A stretch of DNA of 47,218 bases, taken from positions 1-47,218 of the forward strand of contig JALSSW010000128.1 of NCBI GenBank assembly GCA_026984035.1, in the 5' to 3' direction. Below are positions 9,949 to 18,831 of this stretch, in pieces. How positions within the stretch are numbered: position 1 is the first letter of the stretch; each line of letters starts with the position of its first letter. The stretch is from Planctomycetota bacterium (GTDB lineage: Bacteria > Planctomycetota > UBA1135 > GCA-002748355). Both the position numbers and the translations under genes were made by a program. The notes beneath the pieces are model-generated. The model had not been told where the DNA came from, did no database searches, and saw only the letters and a list, made by a program, of their open reading frames with translations.

Positions 9949-11256
9949 ATGAATCTGCGCCTTTTCACGGTTTTTATTGCTTCAGCTTGCTTGGCTTTCT
10001 CGGCCTCTTTGCCTGCGACGGAGTTTTTGGCTTTGTCCCACTTCCAGGGGAAAAAGGATCAAGGGGCAGGGGCCCATCCACATTTCCCAAAGGTCCAGGG
10101 GGCAGGCGCCCTTCCTGAGAAGGTTTTGAACAAATCCTTAGGAGAAGGTTCCAGCAAAGATTCCCCTTCGAAGGAGTCCGCAGCCCTCCGGGGGGAGCAG
10201 ATTCTTTTTGAGCTGAACAAGGATCAAGAGGCTCGTTTGTTTGCCTCCCCCAAAGCTCCGGCAATTGGAGTGATCCTTCGGAAGGGAAGCTTGGTTTGGT
10301 CCCTTCCTGGGAGCGAAGAAGGGGACTACCGTCAAGTATTAGTCCCTGGAGGCTTTCCGGGTTGGGTTTTTGCACGTTTTGTTCAGGTTGATTCCAATGG
10401 AAGGGGCCGAACCATTGGTCGCAGAGTCTCCTTTCGGTATCGCCCGGAAACCAAGTCATATCCCCTGACCCTTCTTCCTCGGGGTGCGAAGATCCTTGCG
10501 CTCTCAAAGAAAGGTGACTGGTGGAAGGTGATTGTTCCCGATGCTTCCCTCGCTTGGGTGGAAAAGGTTGCATTGAAGGAGCGGCTGCGAACTCCCCTGG
10601 ATCCGACCAAGATCCAACTCTCGGAGGCCCTTGTGAAACGACTGGAAGCCCAAAAGAAAGAAGCACAAGCTCCCTTTTTTGCGAAGCAAGCAGAGTGGAA
10701 AGCTGCTCAAAAGAAACGGGAAGCCAAAGAGCAGCTTGAAAAAGACCTTCTCGCGGTTCAGAAAGTTTTTGAAGAGACCGGCCCCAAAGCAGGTCTTCCT
10801 GAGCTCCGAGAAACGGAAGCAGCCTTGAAGGTTTTACAAAAAAGAGCCAAGGCCTTGGCGTTAAAAAATGATTCTGTGACGCAAAGGCTTCGTCTTCTCC
10901 AAGAAGAGGTAGATCGAAGGCGTCTCCTCTTAGATGCCAAAGCCGCGCTTGCCGAAGCTAGTCTTCCCAAGATCAAAAAGGTGGATCCTGCGGCTAGTCT
11001 TCCCAAGATCCATCCGAGGCGTCGCTTTCTTGAAACGGGATGGCTCGAAAGGCGGCCCGGGTTCAATGATTATTCTCCCTACCGCCTTGTGAAGGGTGGG
11101 CGGACCCTTTACTACCTCTCTGTTCCTGGGGGCCGCTATGATCTTGAAGATTTCGTGGGTCGGGAAGTCGGGGTTTTGGGCCAAAAAGTTCGCCCTAAGG
11201 ATGCTGATTTCCGGGTAATCCAGGTGAAACATTTGGTCATCCTATCAGGTCGATAA
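9949..11256 (+). CDS. Secreted SH3-like / coiled-coil protein of unknown function
   Basis: A 435-residue protein starting at an ATG preceded by GGGAGGGG. This start gives a clean signal peptide (MNLRLFTVFIASACLAFSAS); the frame stays open further upstream, but that part overlaps the divergent aminotransferase and is not protein-like. A low-complexity linker (about 30-80) leads to two bacterial SH3-like modules, about 83-147 (ending GGFPGWVFARFV) and 155-210 (KKGDWWKVIVPD... AWVEKV). A charged, probably coiled-coil section spans 225-340 and contains a short direct repeat ASLPKI. A C-terminal beta domain (360-433) contains DFVGREVGVLG. Such proteins usually sit in the periplasm and bind cell-wall or envelope partners. 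No enzymatic motif is visible. Confidence 0.75.
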   Translation: MNLRLFTVFIASACLAFSASLPATEFLALSHFQGKKDQGAGAHPHFPKVQGAGALPEKVLNKSLGEGSSKDSPSKESAALRGEQILFELNKDQEARLFASPKAPAIGVILRKGSLVWSLPGSEEGDYRQVLVPGGFPGWVFARFVQVDSNGRGRTIGRRVSFRYRPETKSYPLTLLPRGAKILALSKKGDWWKVIVPDASLAWVEKVALKERLRTPLDPTKIQLSEALVKRLEAQKKEAQAPFFAKQAEWKAAQKKREAKEQLEKDLLAVQKVFEETGPKAGLPELRETEAALKVLQKRAKALALKNDSVTQRLRLLQEEVDRRRLLLDAKAALAEASLPKIKKVDPAASLPKIHPRRRFLETGWLERRPGFNDYSPYRLVKGGRTLYYLSVPGGRYDLEDFVGREVGVLGQKVRPKDADFRVIQVKHLVILSGR

Positions 11257-11329
11257 CCGGATTGATTCCTGGATCCTGCCTACAGCTGAGGAAGGCTGCA
11301 GAGGGATCTAGATTCTAAGGGGATAAGGA

Positions 11330-11497
11330 ATGGGTCCATTAAAATCCCTGTTTCAATGGATGGGCGGTTTTTTCCGCCGCCTTGCAGGAGGGGGTACCAC
11401 AATCCTCTGTGATCGATGTCGATATAATTATGGCAATGTCTGCAGTCGGCCCGAACGCCCCAATGCTCGCATCTGTCCTGACTATAAAAAGAAATGA
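11330..11497 (+). CDS. Small four-cysteine protein (55 aa) upstream of cstA
   Basis: A short ORF with a strong Shine-Dalgarno sequence (GGGGATAAGGA) directly before the ATG. The product has a basic amphipathic N-terminal half (LFQWMGGFFRRLAGG) and a cysteine-rich C-terminal half. That half carries C27-x2-C30, C38 and C49 within CDRCRYNYGNVCSRP and NARICPDYKKK. The spacing suggests a zinc site or small Fe-S site. I recall similar short proteins ending in RPERPNA-CPDY from planctomycetes but cannot verify it here. It is not the YbdD-type protein usually found beside cstA. A hairpin terminator follows, separating it from cstA. The coding call rests on the Shine-Dalgarno sequence, the cysteine pattern and the clean gap. 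Confidence 0.7.
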   Translation: MGPLKSLFQWMGGFFRRLAGGGTTILCDRCRYNYGNVCSRPERPNARICPDYKKK

Positions 11498-11516
11498 GTG
11501 ATGGAATCCTGCAGAT

Positions 11517-11536
11517 AAAACCCTTCCGGGTTTTTT
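11517..11536 (+). terminator. Intrinsic terminator after the four-cysteine ORF
   Basis: A perfect 7-bp stem AAAACCC / GGGTTTT closes a TTCC loop, and the 3' arm runs straight into a six-T stretch. It sits 20 bp after the stop of the small ORF and about 50 bp before cstA. It should end most transcripts of the small gene, or act as an attenuator for read-through into cstA. Confidence 0.65.
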
Positions 11537-11583
11537 ACTTCCATCTTGGGGTCGGGTCCAGGAAGCATTTATCCTAGGATTCC

Positions 11584-13302
11584 ATGACACCTGTCTTCGC
11601 AGCACTCTCGGCCTTTGTTCTCTATTTTTTGGGATATCGTTTTTACTCAAAGTTCCTGGCCCAAAAGATTTTCGACCTGGATGACGCACGTCCAACTCCC
11701 GCACATACCCTGGAGGATGGGGTCGATTATGTTCCGACTCGGCCTGGGATTTTATTCGGACATCATTTCGCCTCGATTACGGGCCTTGCTCCCATGTTGG
11801 GTCCGGCGGTTGCTGTAATTTGGGGGTGGGGGCCAGCACTTCTCTGGGTTGTCCTAGGTGCGGTTTTCATTGGTTGTGTGCATGACTTCAGCGCACTGGT
11901 CATCTCCATTCGTGACCGAGGGTTAAGTGTTGGGGAGGTGGCTTCCAGAGTGATCGGTAAACGAGCTCGCACCCTCTTTCATTTGATCATTTTCTTTGGA
12001 GTCGCCCTGGCAATGGGTGTCTTTGTTTTTGTGATCGCCAAGCTTTTCTCCACCCAACTTGCTCCCGCACATCCGGGTTATCCCCAGGCGGTTCTCCCTT
12101 CAGCCCTTTTGATGTTACTCGCCGTCGTCTCGGGCATTCTCCTCTATCGCAAGGGTTTCCCCCTTCTTCCTGTGGCTTCTGTCGGATTTTTGCTGGAACT
12201 GGGTTTTATCGAGCTCGGCCGTAGGTATCCCACAATCGGTTTGGATCCAGCTTCTTGGCCCGGTTCCGGGACCTGGACCTGGGTTCTTTTGGGATACGCT
12301 TTCTTGGCTTCGGTGCTTCCTGTTTGGGCTCTTTTACAGTCACGGGATTTCTTGAATTCTTTGCTTCTTTACCTCGGTTTGGGATTGGCCTACATCGGTT
12401 TTTTCTTGGGAAATCCCTCTTTTGCAGCCCCGGCGCTCAATCTACATCCCGAAGGTGCGCCGCCTATGTTACCTTTTGTGTTTATTGTGATCGCTTGTGG
12501 AGCTGCCTCCGGATTCCATGGTCTTGTGAGTTCCGGGACCACAGCCAAGCAGCTTGATCGCGAATCCCAGGCAAGGCCCATCGGCTATGGAGCCATGATT
12601 GGAGAAAGTCTTCTTGGTTTGCTCGCGACCCTGGCTTGCACTGCCGGTTTTGCCAACTCCGAAATATGGCATCAACACTATGGCTCCTGGAACAGCGCTC
12701 AGGGTCTTGCCACCAAGATAGATGCCTTTATCCAGGGCACCACAGAATTTGTTTCCCACTTAGGTTTCCTGGATTCCGGTTTGTCTTCTTCCTTGATTGC
12801 CATGGTTGTTGTCTCCTTTGCGCTCACGACCCTGGATTCGGCGACTCGGCTTCTTCGCTTTAATCTCGAGGAAATTGGGGCCAACTTCAAAGTGCCCTTC
12901 TCGCAAAACCGTTATGTCAGTTCTTTGGCCGCCTGTGGGGCCATTGGCTTTTTCGCCTTTTATCAGGTGGGAGGAAAGCCTGCCGCTTTAGCCCTCTGGA
13001 CCCTATTTGGCACGACCAATCAACTTCTTGCAGGACTGACCCTGACTCTGGCCACCCTTTATTTGAAGCATCGCCGGAAGCCCCTTTGGTTTACGGGTGT
13101 TCCTGCCGTATTCATGATGGGAAGCACCTTGATTGCGATGTTCAGCAACTTGTTGAACTTCGCTCCGGGCGGCAAGAAACCCGATACTTTGCTCCTGGTT
13201 GTTGGAGGTGTTCTGTTTGTTCTAGGTTGTTGGCTTTTGGTTGAGGCGGCTTTGGCGCTGCGGTCTCCCCTTAAAGAAAAGGGAAGAGGACAACAAGACT
13301 GA
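11584..13302 (+). CDS. cstA: Carbon starvation protein A family transporter
   Basis: A polytopic inner-membrane protein of 572 residues with many hydrophobic helices. Family landmarks are the N-terminal YRFYSKFLAQKIFDLDD followed by DYVPTRPGILFGHHFASI, then LGPAVAVIWGWGPALLWV and a FHGLVSSGTTAKQL loop. CstA/BtsT transporters take up pyruvate or peptides, typically under nutrient limitation. The protein is shorter than the E. coli CstA, as in many bacteria with the compact form. The start ATG lacks a good Shine-Dalgarno sequence. Upstream is the four-cysteine ORF with its terminator; downstream are convergent thioredoxin-like genes. Confidence 0.92.
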   Translation: MTPVFAALSAFVLYFLGYRFYSKFLAQKIFDLDDARPTPAHTLEDGVDYVPTRPGILFGHHFASITGLAPMLGPAVAVIWGWGPALLWVVLGAVFIGCVHDFSALVISIRDRGLSVGEVASRVIGKRARTLFHLIIFFGVALAMGVFVFVIAKLFSTQLAPAHPGYPQAVLPSALLMLLAVVSGILLYRKGFPLLPVASVGFLLELGFIELGRRYPTIGLDPASWPGSGTWTWVLLGYAFLASVLPVWALLQSRDFLNSLLLYLGLGLAYIGFFLGNPSFAAPALNLHPEGAPPMLPFVFIVIACGAASGFHGLVSSGTTAKQLDRESQARPIGYGAMIGESLLGLLATLACTAGFANSEIWHQHYGSWNSAQGLATKIDAFIQGTTEFVSHLGFLDSGLSSSLIAMVVVSFALTTLDSATRLLRFNLEEIGANFKVPFSQNRYVSSLAACGAIGFFAFYQVGGKPAALALWTLFGTTNQLLAGLTLTLATLYLKHRRKPLWFTGVPAVFMMGSTLIAMFSNLLNFAPGGKKPDTLLLVVGGVLFVLGCWLLVEAALALRSPLKEKGRGQQD

Positions 13303-13332
13303 TTGGATTCTTACTGCTTGATCGCTTGAACC

Positions 13333-13863
13333 TTATTTCCCTTTTTTCCTCCCGAGAGCTCGAAGAACGGCCTCCCGAAAACGTTCCCGAGGAGCTCCTC
13401 CCTCAATGCGGTCAACGATCTTGCCTGTAAGGTCAAAACAGAGGGTGACGGGGATGGCCCCCGGGAGATGGTAATAAGCGTCCCGCTCCTCGTTATTTTC
13501 ATCGTCAAAGAGGAAAATGGGTGCATTCAAATTGAGGTTCTTCTGGGCCGCCAAGACCTTGCTTCGGGCATCCTGGGTGCTGATCCCGGGTAGCATCAGA
13601 TCATCGGAGACAAGGAGGATCCTTCCACCCTGCTGTCGAAAGATCTGCGCTTCTTTCATGAGTCCGGGAAGCTCGGCCATGCAGGGGGGACACCAGGTGG
13701 CCCAAAAGTTGACGAGAAGGGGGGAATGGATTTTCTCGATCCTGGCCTTGAGTTGGGTGAAGGAACCTTGTTCAAGGGGAGGGAAATCTGGAATCTCCTT
13801 GCCCTCGCAAGCAATGAGGACAAAGGAGGTGAGGAGGATCGGGAGAAGAGAAGGGAAGGTCAT
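13333..13863 (-). CDS. TlpA-like thioredoxin-fold lipoprotein
   Basis: A 176-residue thiol-disulfide oxidoreductase of the TlpA/ResA group. The N-terminus is a lipoprotein-type signal (LLTSFVLIAC), giving a membrane-anchored periplasmic protein. The active site is NFWATWCPPCMAELP, with the full CxxC. A later GAIPVTLCFD carries the cis-proline that packs against the active site. Such proteins reduce disulfides in envelope proteins or in cytochrome c maturation. It follows 12 bp after another thioredoxin-fold gene on the same strand, so the two are probably co-transcribed and may work in one extracytoplasmic redox pathway. Confidence 0.85.
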   Translation of the reverse strand: MTFPSLLPILLTSFVLIACEGKEIPDFPPLEQGSFTQLKARIEKIHSPLLVNFWATWCPPCMAELPGLMKEAQIFRQQGGRILLVSDDLMLPGISTQDARSKVLAAQKNLNLNAPIFLFDDENNEERDAYYHLPGAIPVTLCFDLTGKIVDRIEGGAPRERFREAVLRALGRKKGK

Positions 13864-13875
13864 GTGGGAAAGAAC

Positions 13876-14586
13876 CTAGGTTCTCCGACGATGTTTTTTG
13901 ACAATGGCACGTTTGATGGAACAGCCATAAGCACGCGTATTGGCTTGTTGGACCTTTTTCCCTGACAGAACCGCATCTATAGCCTCAGCAAGATAGTGTC
14001 TTACTCCCTCTCTTTTTCGGCCTCGGGGATCATTGTCCAAAGCCCCTTGGTAACGGAGGATCCCCTGGGCATCAATTACATAGCAATGAGGCGTGGTACG
14101 GGCTTGGAAGCGATCGGCAGCCTTGTTACCTGGGTCCACCAGAATGGGGTAGGGGAGTCCCCGGTCCTTGGCGACTTTTTTGAGTTCAGGATAGCCTTGG
14201 GTTTTTGGCCCCTTGTGTCGCAACTCAGTCTTGTTGGCGTTGATGGCGAGGAAGATCACCCCTTTTTTGGCGTAATTTTTTGCCAAGGCGATCATTTTGG
14301 GATCACTTAGCTTGACGAAAGGGCAACGAGTCGACCAAAAGTGTACGACAATGACTTTTCCACGGAGGCTTTTAAAGGAAATCGTTTTTCCCGTAATCGT
14401 TTTGAGGCTGAGGGCCGGGTCCACGGGTTTCCCGACGCTGAAGAGCTTTGGGTATTTCTTCGGACTCTGCTTTTTGGGAACGGCAGGCTTCTTCGGTGTT
14501 TGAGGTTTTGTGGTGGGGATGCTCCCCTGGGCCACCAGGAGGGGACTCAAGAGGATAGAGAATACTGGGTAAAGGAAGTGTTTCAT
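13876..14586 (-). CDS. Secreted redoxin-family protein with single active-site cysteine
   Basis: A 236-residue thioredoxin-fold protein with an N-terminal signal peptide (MKHFLYPVFSILLSPLLVAQG) and a Pro/Lys-rich linker. The active-site region is HFWSTRCPFVKLSD: the first cysteine is kept but the second CxxC cysteine is valine, as in AhpC/TSA-like redoxins. The cis-proline region is RTTPHCYVID, with an extra cysteine that could resolve the first. A LRYQGALDNDPRG segment is typical of this redoxin subfamily. The C-terminal tail is strongly basic and carries one more cysteine. It is the first gene of a pair with the TlpA-like gene, so a peroxide- or disulfide-handling role outside the cytoplasm is likely. 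Confidence 0.8.
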   Translation of the reverse strand: MKHFLYPVFSILLSPLLVAQGSIPTTKPQTPKKPAVPKKQSPKKYPKLFSVGKPVDPALSLKTITGKTISFKSLRGKVIVVHFWSTRCPFVKLSDPKMIALAKNYAKKGVIFLAINANKTELRHKGPKTQGYPELKKVAKDRGLPYPILVDPGNKAADRFQARTTPHCYVIDAQGILRYQGALDNDPRGRKREGVRHYLAEAIDAVLSGKKVQQANTRAYGCSIKRAIVKKHRRRT

Positions 14587-14833
14587 TTTCTCTCCAGAAG
14601 GTTGGAGTTTGGAATGGGAAAATCCAAGGGGAACAAGCCTTGAAGGTTAGTCCATACGCAAGCAAGCGGGAAAGGGGTTAGACTCTGGGTGGATTTCCTG
14701 ATTCTAAATATGGAAAAGGAAGCACCCGCAAGTTCTCAAAAGGGTGTCTGCTGAGGGCACCCCCGAGAAAGAACTCTCACCAATGGAGAGAAAAGGTTTT
14801 TGGCCTTGGCTCGAGATAAGGAATCCGGCGGGC

Positions 14834-14839
14834 TACAAT
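14834..14839 (+). promoter_or_regulatory. Possible -10 box (TACAAT) immediately before metG
   Basis: TACAAT ends 7 bp before the metG ATG. If it is used, transcription would begin at or next to the start codon, giving a leaderless or nearly leaderless message. There is no purine-rich Shine-Dalgarno sequence between them. A TTGGCT at 14806 is too far (22 bp) for a standard -35, so the call is weak. Confidence 0.25.
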
Positions 14840-14846
14840 CCCCTCC

Positions 14847-16955
14847 ATGAAACCTGGAACCAAGCGAACCCTGGTCACTGCGGCCCTTCCCTACGCCAAT
14901 GGACCCATCCATCTCGGGCATCTTGCCGGGGCTTATCTCCCCGCGGACATCTATTGCAGGCAACAGCGCTTGACAGGAAGGGACTTAGTCTTTGTTTGCG
15001 GCTCGGATGAGCATGGTGTTCCCATTCTTCTCAGGGCTCGTAAGGAAGGGGTCGATCCTCAGGTCATTGTGGACCGTTACCACAAAATGATTCAGGAGGC
15101 CTTTGCTTCCTTTGGGATGAGTTTTGATTTTTATGGACGAACAACAGACCCTCTTCACAGGGAGACCAGCCAAGATTTTTTTCGGGTTCTTGCGAAAAAA
15201 AAGACCTTCACCCTCAAAACGGATTCACAGCTCTATGATCCCAAGGCCGGGATCTTTTTGGCGGATCGTTTTATCCGTGGAACCTGTCCGAATTGTTCAT
15301 ATGAAGAAGCCTATGGAGATCAGTGCGAAAAATGTGGTCGCTCTCTCTCTCCCGATGACCTCCTGAATCCTTACAGCGCTCTCTCCGATGCCGCGCCTGT
15401 GGTCAAGGAGACGACCCATTGGTATCTCCCCCTGGGCCATTTTCAGGAACGCCTGACTCAATGGATCGATGGGCATGGAGATTGGAAACCCAATGTTTTG
15501 GGGCAAATCCAATCTTGGCTCACGGATGGTCTGGGAGATCGTGCTGTGACCCGCGACCTTCCCTGGGGGGTTCCAGTTCCCCAGGATGTCGCCGAAGAGG
15601 CTGGAGTCGATGCAGAGGGCAAGGTCCTCTATGTATGGTTTGATGCTCCCATCGGCTATATCAGCGCGACCCGCCGTTGGGCCGAAGCCCAGGGAGACCC
15701 TGAGCTTTGGAAACAATTTTGGTGCTCTGAGGAGAGCCAACTCATTCATTTCATCGGAAAGGACAACATCGTTTTTCACTGCTTGATTTTTCCGACCATG
15801 TTGATGGCCCATGGTGACTTTATTCTTCCGGACAATGTGCCTGCCAACGAGTTTTTAAACCTTGAGGGAGAAAAGCTTTCGACCAGCCGAGGTTGGGCTG
15901 TTTGGCTCCATGAATATTTGGAAGAGATGCCCGCCGATTACCTTCGCTACGCCCTGGCCGCAACTTTCCCCGAAACCAGGGATACGGACTTTTCCTGGAA
16001 AGACTACCAGGCCCGTGTCAATAACGAACTGGCTGACACCTTGGGCAATCTCGTCAACCGAACTCTGACCTTTGCGGATCGATATTTTGAAGGCAAAGTC
16101 CCTCCCCTCTCTCATCCCAGTTCCAAAGACCTCGGCTTGTTGGATCGTCTTCGAGAGATACCAAGCCGTGTGGGTGAGCTTCTCGAAACCTATAAAATGC
16201 GGGAAGCTCTTGCTGAAATCATGGGGCTCGCACGGGAAGGGAACCGCTTTTTTAATGAACAGAAACCATGGGCTACCCGCAAGGAGGACCTCAGGGCTTG
16301 TGGCAACACGATCCATATTTCTCTCCAGCTAGTAGCCAGCCTCTCGATTTTATTGGACCCCTTCCTTCCCGCTTCTTGCGCTTCCTTACGGGCCATGCTC
16401 AATCTTCGGGGCTTGAGGAACAGTGCTTTGCGTGAGGACAAAGAGGCGCTTCTTTTTTGGGAAGATGCAGGGCGCCCCCTTCTCGAAGCAGGCCACAGCT
16501 TGGGCCAGGCAGGGATTCTTTTCCAAAAAGTAGAGGATGCTTATGTGGAGGCTCAGCGGAAGAAGCTGAAAGCTGCCCCTATTCAAGGAGGTTCCGGGGT
16601 CCAAGTGGATCCCAACCAGGTGCCTGAGTTTCGGGAGTTGATTGAATTTGAAGATTTTCAAAAACTCGATCTCCGCGTGGGGGAGGTTCTTGAGGCCGAA
16701 AAGGTCAAGAAATCCAAAAAATTGATACGTTGCCTCGTGGATCTAGGGCGGGAGAAGCGGCAGATTCTTGCGGGGGTTGCGGAGTCTCTGGGGCCGGAGG
16801 ATTTGATCGGGAAAAAAGTGATCGTTGTCGCGAACTTGAAGGCTCGCAAGATGCTGGGTTTGGAGAGCCAGGGGATGATTTTGATGGCTGAGAGGCCGGA
16901 CGGGAGCCTGGGGCCGCTGGGAGCAGAAGGACCGGCGGGAGCCGTGGTGCGCTAA
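14847..16955 (+). CDS. metG: Methionyl-tRNA synthetase with C-terminal tRNA-binding domain
   Basis: Charges tRNA-Met in the cytoplasm. The class I signature HLGH is at residues 22-25, and the KMSKS-type loop reads KLSTS at 343-347. A four-cysteine zinc knuckle (CPNC ... CEKC) lies in the connective peptide. The anticodon-binding helical domain follows. Residues from about 590 form an EMAP/Trbp111-like tRNA-binding OB fold (KLDLRVGEVLEAEKV, RQILAGVAE, NLKARKMLG), so this is the long, dimeric E. coli-like form of 702 residues. The gene is transcribed away from the redoxin pair. Confidence 0.97.
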   Translation: MKPGTKRTLVTAALPYANGPIHLGHLAGAYLPADIYCRQQRLTGRDLVFVCGSDEHGVPILLRARKEGVDPQVIVDRYHKMIQEAFASFGMSFDFYGRTTDPLHRETSQDFFRVLAKKKTFTLKTDSQLYDPKAGIFLADRFIRGTCPNCSYEEAYGDQCEKCGRSLSPDDLLNPYSALSDAAPVVKETTHWYLPLGHFQERLTQWIDGHGDWKPNVLGQIQSWLTDGLGDRAVTRDLPWGVPVPQDVAEEAGVDAEGKVLYVWFDAPIGYISATRRWAEAQGDPELWKQFWCSEESQLIHFIGKDNIVFHCLIFPTMLMAHGDFILPDNVPANEFLNLEGEKLSTSRGWAVWLHEYLEEMPADYLRYALAATFPETRDTDFSWKDYQARVNNELADTLGNLVNRTLTFADRYFEGKVPPLSHPSSKDLGLLDRLREIPSRVGELLETYKMREALAEIMGLAREGNRFFNEQKPWATRKEDLRACGNTIHISLQLVASLSILLDPFLPASCASLRAMLNLRGLRNSALREDKEALLFWEDAGRPLLEAGHSLGQAGILFQKVEDAYVEAQRKKLKAAPIQGGSGVQVDPNQVPEFRELIEFEDFQKLDLRVGEVLEAEKVKKSKKLIRCLVDLGREKRQILAGVAESLGPEDLIGKKVIVVANLKARKMLGLESQGMILMAERPDGSLGPLGAEGPAGAVVR

Positions 16956-17055
16956 GCCCCTATTTTTGGGAGGGCTATACCTAACTTCTCTTCTTTGCTA
17001 GTCTTGGAGTAGATCTCAGTTCTCTCTTTTTGACAAGTTTTCGCAAGGACCTGCG

Positions 17056-18762
17056 ATGAAGAGCCCCCATTATCTTCGTCTATCAGAAGGGTTCCGATGG
17101 CTGCTTTCCCGCAGCCCTTCGGCCTTTTTTCTTTTCCCCATTCTTGTGCTTCTTCTTGTGCCTGCGTGCTTTGAGTCCAAAGCTGCAGAAAAGGGTAAAA
17201 CCGGCAAGTTGGGTACGAAAAGCTCTACAGAAGTTCAAACGACGGTTCCATCTGCTCGAGCCTTCAAGTCTTCCAAAAACCATTCCGTCCTCCTTTTTGG
17301 ACGCGCAAAGGACAGCGTTACCTTAGATCCGGCAGAATCCTCCGATGGAGAATCCTCCAAAGTTATTGACCAAATTTTCGAAGGCTTAGTTGCTTTTTCT
17401 CCCAACAAAAAGGAACCCTCTCGTATTCTTCCCTGTCTTGCCGTGGACTGGGAGCAGAGTGCTGATCGACGCTCCTGGACCTTTGATCTAAGGAGGGGAG
17501 TTCGGTTTCATGACGGGACTCCTTTTGATGCAGAAGCCGTCCGTTTCAGCTTCAATCGAATCCTCAAATCAGATCATCCCCAGGCCCCTCTGACCGTTCC
17601 TTATCGGTCCAATTTTCAAAGCATCGAGTCCATTGAAGTTCTTGGGCCCTACAGGGTCCGTTTTTTTCTTTCCGAACCTTCCGTTGTCTTTCTTCCTAAC
17701 CTCGCAATGTTTTGTGCGTCCATTGTTTCTCCGACCGCGGTTCGCAAAGCTGGTCGAAGATTTGCCCGTTCCCCGGTCGGCACAGGACCCTTTCGCTTTG
17801 TGAAATGGAAGAAAGATGTTCGAATCCATCTCACCCGCAACAAAGATTGGTGGGGGGAGAGGACTCAGGGGGGGATCCAAAACCTCGTGTTTGTGCAGAT
17901 CGCGGATGGGAACTCACGGCTGGCCCAGCTTCGGGCCGGGGAGATCCAAATGGCGGATAATCTGCAGCTCGAGGAGGTTCCGCTGATTCAGAAGGACAAG
18001 AGCTTGGTTCTCGAAAAGAATGAAGGGATGAACGTCTGCTATGTGGCGATGAACAACATGAGAGCCCCCTTCACGGACCCAAGAATAAGGCGGGCCTTTT
18101 CCATGGCAGTGGACCGCAGTCGGATCATCAACCGTGCTTACTCAGGGATGGGGCTCCCTGCGCGAGATCTCCTTCCTCCCTTAGTTCCTGGCCATCAGGG
18201 GCAAGTGGCTCCTGCGAAGGATTTGGAGCATGCCAAAGCCCTCCTCAAAGAAGCTGGTTTTGACCCCAAGGCCAAGTTGGAACTCTGGGTTATGAATAAT
18301 CCGAGGCCTTATTTACCTCGTCCTCAACGTGTGGCCGAGATCCTGCGTGACAGCTTCGCAAAGATTGGGGCCAGGGTCCGCATCAAAGCCTTTGATTGGG
18401 CTAGCTATATCCAAAAATTACAATCAGGAGATCACCAAATGGCCTTGGTCGGTTGGACTTCCGACAATGGCGATCCCGACAATTTCTTGACTCCAATATT
18501 GGGTAAGAAATCCATCGGGGGGACGAACTTTATTCGGATGCGCCACGCGGGTTTTGAGCATCTTCTTCGTTTGCAAAGAGAAGAGGCCGTCCCGTTTCGT
18601 AGGCAAAAGCAGATCGCCCAGATTGAGGCCTTGCTCGGAAGGGAATGCCCCTTGATTCCTCTGGCATTTGCTCCGGGGATGGTCGGTGTTCGCAAGGAAG
18701 TTCTCGGTTTTGTAGCCCACCCTCTTCGCTATCTTCTCGAAGGGGTGCGCTTGGCCGAATAG
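17056..18762 (+). CDS. Family 5 peptide/solute-binding lipoprotein of an ABC transporter (copy 1)
   Basis: Periplasmic extracellular solute-binding protein of the DppA/OppA family, 568 residues. The signal ends in a lipobox-like LVPAC (cysteine about residue 38), indicating a lipid-anchored protein. Family signatures visible are LDPAESSDGES, the RRGVRFHDGTPFDAEAVRF block, RSPVGTGPFRF, AVDRSRI and GWTSDNGDPDNF. The ligand is likely an oligopeptide or similar. It is followed by a close paralogue, and no permease or ATPase genes flank the two. An AAGGA Shine-Dalgarno sequence precedes the ATG. Confidence 0.9.
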   Translation: MKSPHYLRLSEGFRWLLSRSPSAFFLFPILVLLLVPACFESKAAEKGKTGKLGTKSSTEVQTTVPSARAFKSSKNHSVLLFGRAKDSVTLDPAESSDGESSKVIDQIFEGLVAFSPNKKEPSRILPCLAVDWEQSADRRSWTFDLRRGVRFHDGTPFDAEAVRFSFNRILKSDHPQAPLTVPYRSNFQSIESIEVLGPYRVRFFLSEPSVVFLPNLAMFCASIVSPTAVRKAGRRFARSPVGTGPFRFVKWKKDVRIHLTRNKDWWGERTQGGIQNLVFVQIADGNSRLAQLRAGEIQMADNLQLEEVPLIQKDKSLVLEKNEGMNVCYVAMNNMRAPFTDPRIRRAFSMAVDRSRIINRAYSGMGLPARDLLPPLVPGHQGQVAPAKDLEHAKALLKEAGFDPKAKLELWVMNNPRPYLPRPQRVAEILRDSFAKIGARVRIKAFDWASYIQKLQSGDHQMALVGWTSDNGDPDNFLTPILGKKSIGGTNFIRMRHAGFEHLLRLQREEAVPFRRQKQIAQIEALLGRECPLIPLAFAPGMVGVRKEVLGFVAHPLRYLLEGVRLAE

Positions 18763-18831
18763 ACTTGCAGCTCTTTTTGGGGAACAAGATTTCCCTCTAA
18801 CCGGAGGGAGATTTCACGTATCCTTTGCAAG

